From JBGLNJ01 sp964353405 (GTDB lineage Bacteria; Chloroflexota; Anaerolineae; Fen-1058): a stretch of 11,655 bases of DNA. This document shows positions 7,501-11,655 of this stretch, in pieces. The position numbers were made by a program, and so were the translations under genes. The first letter of the stretch is position 1, and each line of letters opens with the position of its first letter. The DNA lies in assembly GCA_964353405.1 (NCBI GenBank), contig CAYGWJ010000406.1, positions 1-11,655 of the forward strand. The letters are read 5' to 3'. The notes beneath the pieces were generated by a model. That model was not told the origin of the DNA and did no database searches. It saw nothing but the letters and a program-made list of their open reading frames with translations.

Positions 7501-8620
7501 TGGGCAAGAGTGGCAGCCAGTCCCAGGCGTTGGGTTGCCTCGTAATGGGATAAGCTCGCTTGAAGTGACCGGACGACAACCTTATCGAATCCTGGCCGCC
7601 ACATTAGATGGACTGTTCGCTTCTGAGGATGATGGCACTTCCTGGAGTCAGGAACGCTTGGACGCGCCTTTGGCTTCGGTGGTAGGCCTGGCCATTGGAG
7701 CGGGCCACTCCGCACCAGTGTACGCAGTGGTAGGCGGCTCAGTGTATTCCAACTTGACCGGTGATCTCAAAGATTGGCGTTACGGCAAAGGGTTACAGGC
7801 CGAAATTGCAAGAGCACTGGCGGTGGATTCACGCGACCCTCGGGTTGCGTTTGCGGGCGTAATGTTGCTAGGGGAATCATCTGTGTTCAGAACACGAGAT
7901 GGCGGACAGACTTGGGAGCAGACCACACGTCCTGATCTTGAACCCATCCCAGGAGATACCACAGCCCTCGCGCTGTCCAAGACATCGGATGGGAAAACAA
8001 TCTTGTATGCCGGTGCCCCAGGCTGTGGCGTCTTTGTCACATTGGATGAAGGAGATAGTTGGGATACATTTGGACGCAAGAAATGCAATGAGCCGACAGG
8101 AGAGAATTACCCGTCTGATGTCTCTGCGTTGGCTGTTGATGCGGGCAACCCAGATACAGTGTATGCTGTAGTTGGCTCAAGATTCTACAGGTCAGCCAAC
8201 AGAGGACGAGGATGGGAGAAATATCAGTCCCCAATAGATCAGACAATTGTGGCCATGGCCGCAGACCCTCGCAAAGCAGGCACCGTTTATGTTATCGCCG
8301 GCGCAGCAGGTTTTTGGGTGACCGAAAACGGCGGAAGAGACTGGAATCAGCGAGGCACGGAGGAATTTAGAAAAGCAGAGATTGTCGCAGTTCTTGCCAT
8401 GCCCGAACAAGAAGGACATTTGTTCGTCGGAGCGTCGAATGGCAGCGTGTGGGAAACACAAGATGGCGGCAAGTCCTGGCGTGACATTCGAGGCAACATA
8501 CAGTTCAGTTCTATCACCAGTATTGCAGCCAAATCCCCGACAGGCCAAGTCGTCTTGAGTAGTAGGAGTGATGGAATCGCAGTATTTACGCCTGGTACAC
8601 TCTTTGGTCGCGTCCGCTGA
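4529..8620 (+). CDS. TIR - nSTAND1 NTPase - transmembrane - Asp-box beta-propeller protein
   Basis: 1,363 residues. Probable conflict or defence sensor-effector. TIR domain 1-128: FFISYNRAD (4-12), BB-loop-like WDFRPGSNF (35-43), and Glu74 in TQPEWAAAF, the likely NADase glutamate. A proline-rich linker (132-158) is encoded over an 11-C run. The nSTAND1 NTPase follows: FLGRDEEREAL, Walker A GLSGCGKS (204-211, Lys210), Walker B VLVVDQFE (276-283), sensor-like LVLAERDEW (312-320), then GGVEGML and a winged helix ending in SLAHDYLV (499-506). A helical spacer leads to one membrane helix (about 692-713). The rest carries 13 Asp-box-like repeats with Trp at 769, 814, 859, 905, 948, 995, 1039, 1083, 1129, 1178, 1229, 1272 and 1317; ten fit the S/T-x-D/N-x-G-x-x-W pattern and three are degenerate. 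In family terms the repeats sense, STAND oligomerises and TIR acts. The propeller may be outside the cell, though flanking charges do not settle topology. Composition falls after the linker. The domain calls are firm; the role is inferred. Confidence 0.93.
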   Translation: MKDFFISYNRADRTWAEWIAWQLESAGYTTVLQAWDFRPGSNFVLDMQKATAEAERTIAVLSPDYVQACFTQPEWAAAFAQDPTGEKGTLLPVRVRECDLTGLLPQVIYIDLVGVDEAAARDALLAGVKRERARPPRPPDFPPTQGTVPPPPSFPGPRSRRRWPFKRGLTPFQPEEANMFLGRDEEREALVARIVEDRLVVVRGLSGCGKSSLLKAGAIPRLRQLGYPIVYVGIQEQEKVTEKILLEVNDKLMAPETRFDAALERLHKQNPDHPPVLVVDQFEKASRDVPDFEKFLQVAADLLNKDEQVIKLVLAERDEWHTILESAVKNRQLNLDVSNPFKVEFLSKDAARQAIVQPLKDASMPYSEDVVEDILSKLLEHGYAPLLKSIQPAELQVVLDLLCSMTEPNYDQAFTWETYRDAGGVEGMLNDYLVRALENSEDTWHLLALFVEEDRPSRPLSEKELTSAPSGTKFKAELQDLLRKGLLQTYKRGKDIYYSLAHDYLVKGIGLYLKKNPPSESLRLARNWLERGVSEYQRHELLLEEQRYLSIYEHRDELDLTDDVSRRLLILTSLDYGHSGIGYWLSRGASLEADLQIVTQKLLSSQPEVQRTARQSLAGCVKPRQDTVTPLGERSRRILHSQVQQTTKSSKSVTDREAIAEALWTLGIFDSPVQRLQVTATVFRHWARDHTLQLVGYAVPILLLVALVVGLIAREKLRGSWELAQSLKAGPTPLVVADPANPETVYVVTQGGPGPREGSSLFMKDGKEWKLQLNNFASGVPTSLSVVRDGAVSRLYATMYYLGVMKSDDQGKKWQLMTTGLPSHGLTSLVADPDSPSTLYVGTSDWRGVLRSTNGAQSWELFDYDKEIYGAAINKLSFTRANGGAVIAGTQDGRILIHRRNTSDWELSFGLPRGSINALVTAKADDRFLYAGTNRGVIIQSSDGGKTWQPWGQISTTFNISAIATAPDDPQRLYASSYGNGGYNIWKSMNGGQEWQPVPGVGLPRNGISSLEVTGRQPYRILAATLDGLFASEDDGTSWSQERLDAPLASVVGLAIGAGHSAPVYAVVGGSVYSNLTGDLKDWRYGKGLQAEIARALAVDSRDPRVAFAGVMLLGESSVFRTRDGGQTWEQTTRPDLEPIPGDTTALALSKTSDGKTILYAGAPGCGVFVTLDEGDSWDTFGRKKCNEPTGENYPSDVSALAVDAGNPDTVYAVVGSRFYRSANRGRGWEKYQSPIDQTIVAMAADPRKAGTVYVIAGAAGFWVTENGGRDWNQRGTEEFRKAEIVAVLAMPEQEGHLFVGASNGSVWETQDGGKSWRDIRGNIQFSSITSIAAKSPTGQVVLSSRSDGIAVFTPGTLFGRVR
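4973..4983 (+). repeat. Eleven-cytosine homopolymer inside the TIR-STAND gene
   Basis: Eleven consecutive C bases encode part of the PPPP linker between the TIR and STAND domains. With C11 the frame is open. With C10 translation would stop at TGA 5034-5036, and with C12 at TGA 5080-5082, both before Walker A. This makes it a candidate slipped-strand switch, and also a place where a sequencing or assembly error would matter. Confidence 0.85.
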
Positions 8621-8634
8621 ACGGGAGGTGTTCA

Positions 8635-9570
8635 ATGTGTCCCAAAAGCTTTCCCACCCATCAGAAAGCCCAAATCATCGTTGTGTTGGTTTTGTCTACC
8701 ATTCTGCTCTTGGCACTATCCCAGGGTAGAGTACTCTCCCTTCCAACTTTTCAATCATACCTTCCGGGGCCTGGAGGAGGGTGGATTTATTGTGGTTTGA
8801 GTCAAGGTACAGCATGGATAACCGCTCCCGACCGCTACACGCCTGCAGGAGGTGCTGCGTTCCACTGTAACTTGACAGGCTCCATTGTAGGTTGGAACGG
8901 CACATCCGGCGCCTGGGATGACAGAGGCTATCTGATTGCTTTCTACCCAACCAATACCAAAATTGACAAACCCCTTGACCTGACAATCGAGATAGACCCT
9001 GCTCACCCAGAGAGCCAATGCGACAACTGCTTTGTTGCCCGCTACTTTGACGCTGGAATCAACCAGTGGCAAAACTTGCCCACCAAGTATGAAAAAGACA
9101 AATTGCGTGTCCACGTAGCGATTGCCAAGTACTTGCCTACCTGTGGGTATTCGGGCTATGCAGATAGGTTTTTAGTAGCTTTGTTCGTTACAAGGCCGAC
9201 TACGCCAACTGTATATATTACCCCAACTGCCAAACCGCCCTCAACCGCCACATCAGTGCCGACGACAAGCACTCCCGTGGTGACAATTATCACCCCCACC
9301 TCTACAGAGGGTCCAACTGCCACACCGTCTCCGACTGCCACATCAGTGCCGATGACAAGCACTCTCGTGGTGGCAACCATTACCCCCACCTCTACAGAGG
9401 GTCCAACTGCAACGTTCACCGTGCCCTCGCCCTTATCGCCTACACCGACAAAAACGCCGGATGGGCCGGATCACAGAGACATCATAATATTGGCATTGTC
9501 AGCATGTATCCTAATATTGATAGGTATCGTTGTGGGGATATTGCTAACGATCAGCAAAAGGCCAAGATAA
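8635..9570 (+). CDS. Membrane-anchored surface protein with Thr/Pro-rich stalk, unknown function
   Basis: 311 residues; family not recognised. The N-terminus has a signal or anchor helix (about 12-30, IIVVLVLSTILLLALS). The ectodomain (about 40-186) looks beta-rich, with cysteines at 53, 78, 129, 132 and 170, and contains RGYLIAFYPTN, DKPLDLTIEID and YADRFLVALF. A Thr/Pro/Ser stalk (187-278) contains a 26-residue unit repeated at a 30-residue period. A C-terminal membrane helix (about 283-306) ends in the basic tail SKRPR. The product should be displayed outside and tethered at the C-terminus, possibly at both ends. GGGAGG (8623-8628) is 6 nt before the ATG and the gap to the TIR-STAND gene is 14 nt, so the two are almost certainly co-transcribed. 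A role as partner or ligand presenter for the adjacent propeller is an inference from that context. Composition matches the STAND part, as if acquired with it. Confidence 0.85.
   Translation: MCPKSFPTHQKAQIIVVLVLSTILLLALSQGRVLSLPTFQSYLPGPGGGWIYCGLSQGTAWITAPDRYTPAGGAAFHCNLTGSIVGWNGTSGAWDDRGYLIAFYPTNTKIDKPLDLTIEIDPAHPESQCDNCFVARYFDAGINQWQNLPTKYEKDKLRVHVAIAKYLPTCGYSGYADRFLVALFVTRPTTPTVYITPTAKPPSTATSVPTTSTPVVTIITPTSTEGPTATPSPTATSVPMTSTLVVATITPTSTEGPTATFTVPSPLSPTPTKTPDGPDHRDIIILALSACILILIGIVVGILLTISKRPR
9247..9414 (+). repeat. Direct repeat, 90-bp period, in the Thr/Pro stalk
   Basis: Copy 1 (9247-9324) and copy 2 (9337-9414) each encode a 26-residue unit beginning ATSVP and ending STEGPTAT, separated by 12 nt. 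Only a handful of bases differ, including Thr to Met and Pro to Leu changes, which indicates a fairly recent in-frame duplication. This is typical of length-variable stalks. Confidence 0.8.
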
Positions 9571-9651
9571 TCCAGTTTGGGCAACAAGAACGACAATACT
9601 GTTGCAGCAAACTCGAACGAAACTTATGTAAGCAAACCCGGGATTAGTTCT

Positions 9652-9807
9652 ATGACGCAAGAGTTCGGCGAAGAAACCACCCTGCGCGCCGTCGAATGGA
9701 AGCGTTTCGTCCGCGCGCCCGATGCGCCTTGTAGGTCAGTAGGTGCCATGGCATTAGTTGGCGTAGTGTTAGGATTGCTGCCAATGAACCGCAAGAGACA
9801 GCGATGA
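9652..9807 (+). CDS. Doubtful small ORF with one hydrophobic segment
   Basis: 51 residues from ATG 9652; the frame also extends up to TTG 9577. A hydrophobic run (SVGAMALVGVVLGLLP) is followed by the basic end NRKRQR, which could be a small membrane protein or the C-terminal anchor of a broken gene. Neither start has a convincing ribosome site. GC content rises again here compared with the preceding gene. The stretch 9571-9855 otherwise shows nothing I can name, so this may be a remnant. Confidence 0.25.
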   Translation: MTQEFGEETTLRAVEWKRFVRAPDAPCRSVGAMALVGVVLGLLPMNRKRQR

Positions 9808-9819
9808 TACTGACCCAAG

Positions 9820-9846
9820 TTGAGACGACACTCAAAAGGATAAAAT
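9820..9846 (+). promoter_or_regulatory. Possible sigma70-type promoter before the first mutase fragment
   Basis: TTGAGA (9820-9825) and TAAAAT (9841-9846) are separated by 15 nt, shorter than the usual 17. It ends 9 nt before ATG 9856. The -10 match is good but the spacing is poor. Confidence 0.3.
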
Positions 9847-9855
9847 GACTTTGCC

Positions 9856-9981
9856 ATGACCAATACTCGCAATGCCAAACAAAACTGGGAACAAGGCCCA
9901 CTCGCCCGCACACTCAAAAAATCACCGGAGCGAAAACCGGAATTTACCACCTCGTCCGGCATACCGCTCGACCGGACATAG
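9856..9981 (+). pseudogene. Methylmalonyl-CoA mutase large subunit, N-terminal fragment 1
   Basis: 41 codons from ATG 9856 to TAG 9979-9981. The product contains GPLARTLKKSPERKPEFTTS and then SGIPLDR, matching the extreme N-terminus of B12-dependent methylmalonyl-CoA mutase large subunits (about 550 residues when complete). It is aligned in reading and order with the second fragment at 10498: 88 bases, 9887-9974 against 10529-10616, differ at 14 positions by my count (84% identical). Similarity ends at about 9974 and a stop follows within two codons, just before the remnant toxin tail. No catalytic or cobalamin-binding part is present, so the fragment cannot be active. It is most likely the left stump of a gene interrupted or replaced by the toxin-antitoxin module. 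Confidence 0.75.
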
Positions 9982-9993
9982 GTGAAATAAGAG

Positions 9994-10134
9994 CTACACC
10001 CCGTACTCGTCTAGTTTTGCGCGCACAAAGGTGAGGAACTGCTGGAGAGCACTTACCGGATTATCTGAAATGGAGCTTTCTTCAACGACGTCTTCGCTGT
10101 CGTTGTGAAAGTGTTTGGGGAAGTTCGTCGTACA
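9994..10134 (-). pseudogene. C-terminal remnant of a TumE/DUF6516-like toxin
   Basis: Immediately after the stop codon of the minus-strand antitoxin gene, the same frame stays open for 46 codons to TAG (9996-9994). It encodes NFPKHFHNDSEDVVEESSIS and a closing helix with ALQQFLTFVRAKLDEYG. The FPxHFH motif followed by a helical end matches how TumE-like toxins of the DUF6516 group finish. There is no start codon followed by the missing first two-thirds: the nearby ATG (TGATGT overlap) opens a different frame that closes after 17 codons. I read this as a toxin that lost its N-terminal part by deletion, leaving an orphan antitoxin. The family assignment is by eye. Confidence 0.6.
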
Positions 10135-10416
10135 TCAGTCAACCGAGGCTTGCCAACGGGCCAACCGCTCAAGATACGCTTCGAGGTTTTGCCATTCGAT
10201 CAATTCTTCCCAGGCAGGATGGCTGTACACCTCACCGCGCTCAATCTTGACGGCCAGTTCTGCCGATGTGCGTGCGCCATAGCGGTCTTGCAGGTCCGCC
10301 ATGTCCATCTGTGCCGCGCGCCGCTCGCGCTCCAGAAATGCCGCAACGCTGCGCCGGATCAGATCGGACGGCGAGAGATTCAAATCGTGAGCCAATTGGT
10401 CAACCGCCAGAGTCAT
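10135..10416 (-). CDS. Orphan antitoxin-type protein, ribbon-helix-helix-like N-terminus
   Basis: 93 residues on the minus strand. The N-terminal part VDQLAHDLNLSPSDLIRRSV (about 5-24) resembles the two helices of a ribbon-helix-helix/CopG-type repressor. The C-terminal part contains DRYGARTSAELAVKIERGEV and HPAWEELIEWQNLEAYLERL, a pattern I associate with antitoxins preceding DUF6516/TumE-like toxins. The start at 10416 has AAGGAG 6 nt upstream on the minus strand; the frame can be extended to 10494 but that would run through the promoter. A strong promoter and a 12-bp palindrome lie just upstream, consistent with autorepression. Downstream, only the tail of the cognate toxin remains, so the gene appears to be an orphan. 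It lies between two mutase fragments, in the opposite orientation to its neighbours. Confidence 0.8.
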   Translation of the reverse strand: MTLAVDQLAHDLNLSPSDLIRRSVAAFLERERRAAQMDMADLQDRYGARTSAELAVKIERGEVYSHPAWEELIEWQNLEAYLERLARWQASVD

Positions 10417-10436
10417 CTTGCACTCCTTGCCGATAG

Positions 10437-10448
10437 TCTCAATTGAGA
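10437..10448. promoter_or_regulatory. Palindromic operator candidate TCTCAATTGAGA
   Basis: A perfect 12-bp palindrome abuts the -10 hexamer and covers the predicted transcription start of the antitoxin promoter. The position suits a dimeric ribbon-helix-helix autorepressor. It also sits in the spacer of a weaker plus-strand promoter-like pair (TTGCCG 10428-10433, TATATT 10450-10455, 16 nt apart) that could serve the second mutase fragment. Confidence 0.5.
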
Positions 10449-10476
10449 TTATATTACACAAGCCAACCACGGTCAA
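10448..10476 (-). promoter_or_regulatory. Strong sigma70-type promoter for the antitoxin gene
   Basis: On the minus strand TTGACC (10476-10471) and a perfect TATAAT (10453-10448) are separated by exactly 17 nt. Transcription would start near 10441, giving a leader of about 25 nt before ATG 10416. Confidence 0.75.
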
Positions 10477-10497
10477 CAAACACTCTCGGAGCAAGTC

Positions 10498-10758
<261 letters not shown>

Positions 10759-10830
10759 TCACTGGCTCTGCCCTCTGTGAGGGCGAGCAACTGAGCCGCC
10801 GGCGCGGTGCGATGTTGAGGAGGAGCAACC

Positions 10831-11544
10831 ATGAACCGCAGACTATTCGTCGCCGTCGCATGGATCGTCGTCATCCTCGCCGGAGCAAGCGCGCTGTTGT
10901 GGTCAAGCCAGACGGCCAACGCCAGCCCATCAGGCGCGTCCGCTCGCGTGGGCCTGGCCGTGCCCCCCGCAAGCAACCTGGGCTCGCAGTATATTCCTGG
11001 CCTCATGTGCACTTTGTTCCTGACGAACACGGCTGACTTTACGAAGCAGGACCAAAGCATCACTTTTACCAACGCTTCAACCTTTCCGGCTCTGGCTTCA
11101 TATAGTGCCTTGGTTCTTTCAATTGGAGACGTTCCAGACCCTTCCTCCCCTCAGCAGTATCCTGCGTTTGACGAATACTTTCGCCTTGACAATGCCACTT
11201 TGGGCGCTATATATAAAGTGGATGCGATCCCCGGCTACACGACTAACTATAATCTTGGAATCATTGTCTACGATTCAATCTTTAGGCTCCTTCTGGTTGA
11301 TCTCAACCCGCAGGACAACAACACCGCCTCAGTCTCACTGACGGCGAACACAAGTGGCCCCTATTATTTCAGAATAGTTCAATTGACTCCGAACTGCAGG
11401 GGTCTGACGTATCAACTTCGGGTGAACGTCACTCAGCCGACGGCGACGCCAACGCCCACTCCGACATCCACACCTGAGCCTGGCCATGTGCAAGATAGCT
11501 TTGAGCCAAATGAAGGCAATGGCGCAAAACTCACTTTGACTTGA
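10831..11544 (+). CDS. Secreted PPC-like domain protein, apparently truncated at the C-terminus
   Basis: 237 residues. A signal peptide (1-31: basic MNRR, hydrophobic core, likely cleavage after ANA) marks it as exported. Residues about 113-200 resemble a bacterial pre-peptidase C-terminal (PPC) beta-sandwich: DEYFRLDNATLGAIYKVD, IIVYDS, NTASVSLTA, SGPYYFRI, LTYQLRVNV. A Thr/Pro linker (202-217) follows, then QDSFEPNE (221-228), the usual opening of another PPC unit, but the frame stops nine residues later. This suggests truncation or frameshift of a longer multi-domain protein. AGGAGGAG (10818-10825) lies 5 nt before the ATG. I cannot name a function; PPC domains are accessory modules of secreted proteins. 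The gene sits right after the broken mutase and may have joined it by rearrangement. Confidence 0.8.
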   Translation: MNRRLFVAVAWIVVILAGASALLWSSQTANASPSGASARVGLAVPPASNLGSQYIPGLMCTLFLTNTADFTKQDQSITFTNASTFPALASYSALVLSIGDVPDPSSPQQYPAFDEYFRLDNATLGAIYKVDAIPGYTTNYNLGIIVYDSIFRLLLVDLNPQDNNTASVSLTANTSGPYYFRIVQLTPNCRGLTYQLRVNVTQPTATPTPTPTSTPEPGHVQDSFEPNEGNGAKLTLT

Positions 11545-11546
11545 CA
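11541..11546 (+). promoter_or_regulatory. Possible -35 element TTGACA
   Basis: A perfect TTGACA overlaps the stop codon of the secreted-protein gene and lies 52 nt before the last start codon. The downstream -10 is poor (candidates around 11564-11573), so this promoter is uncertain. Confidence 0.25.
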
Positions 11547-11598
11547 ATCGGGGGCATCGTGGCAGACTAGACCCATCTTATCCGGCAGCGAGGAAAAC

Positions 11599-11655
11599 AT
11601 GAGAACCTCCAAAGATCTCTACCGCACATCGCCCACGATTTATCAGTGTGAGTTG
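11599..11655 (+). CDS. Start of an unidentified protein (3' truncated by window edge)
   Basis: ATG 11599 has GAGG (11590-11593) 5 nt upstream and opens a frame to the window edge, giving 19 residues that begin MRTSKDLYRTSPTIY. This is too short to identify. The N-terminus is polar, with no signal peptide. Confidence 0.5.
   Translation, partial: MRTSKDLYRTSPTIYQCEL

Noticed and set aside
9156..9419. Minus-strand Val/Gly-rich open frame
   Set aside because: It is the antisense reading of the repetitive Thr/Pro stalk.
9624..9962. Minus-strand open frame of 112 codons across the scarred region
   Set aside because: It runs antisense through the first mutase fragment and its promoter region and has no recognisable motif.
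10417..10494. N-terminal extension of the antitoxin to the ATG at 10494
   Set aside because: It would place the -35/-10 promoter and palindrome inside the coding region, while the start at 10416 has an ideal ribosome site.
10770..10784. Hairpin GCCCTC-TGT-GAGGGC as a terminator
   Set aside because: The stem is perfect but only 6 bp long and no T-run follows; it may be a simple chance hairpin.

Overview
The window looks like a chromosomal segment of a GC-rich environmental bacterium. I infer Chloroflexota (Anaerolineae-like), at modest confidence, from secreted proteins with Thr/Pro-rich linkers, PPC-like domains, a TIR-nSTAND1 giant protein, DUF6516/TumE-type toxin-antitoxin remnants and a short GTAGAGACGTTCC palindromic repeat. 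Almost all genes read left to right; the exception is a small antitoxin-type gene and its broken partner on the minus strand.

Layout. (1) 2-2126: the tail of an unknown protein, a PycB/OadA-type carboxyltransferase and a separate biotin carrier, linked by 4-nt and 7-nt overlaps and so translated together. This is a biotin-dependent carboxyl-transfer module. (2) 2165-3727: a cytoplasmic GH20 beta-N-acetylhexosaminidase whose stop codon lies in a palindromic repeat (3723-3769). (3) 3856-4502: two small overlapping genes arranged like a toxin-antitoxin pair. (4) 4529-8620: a 1,363-residue protein with a TIR domain, a proline-rich linker encoded over an 11-C tract, an nSTAND1 NTPase with winged helix, one transmembrane helix and 13 regularly spaced Asp-box repeats (beta-propeller). 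(5) 8635-9570, only 14 nt later: a membrane-anchored protein with a Cys-containing N-terminal domain and a duplicated Thr/Pro stalk. (6) 9571-10758: a scarred region with a doubtful small ORF, two truncated methylmalonyl-CoA mutase N-termini in direct orientation and, between them, a minus-strand antitoxin gene with a strong promoter and palindromic operator followed by the decapitated tail of its toxin. (7) 10831-11544: a secreted PPC-like protein cut off where a second PPC unit would begin, then the start of one more gene at the right edge.

The main candidate for an undescribed system is 3856-9570. A toxin-antitoxin-like pair, a TIR-STAND sensor with a membrane-separated propeller and a stalked surface protein are packed with gaps of 26 and 14 nt and one overlap, as in one transcription unit. 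In known TIR-STAND proteins the C-terminal repeats sense, the STAND NTPase oligomerises and the TIR domain acts, often by degrading NAD. Here the sensor repeats may lie outside the membrane. The C11 tract could switch the fusion on and off, because either single-base slip stops translation before the Walker A motif. Base composition drops soon after this tract and stays lower until about 9,650, which suggests the sensor part was acquired separately from the TIR end. Function is inferred throughout; no homology search was possible.
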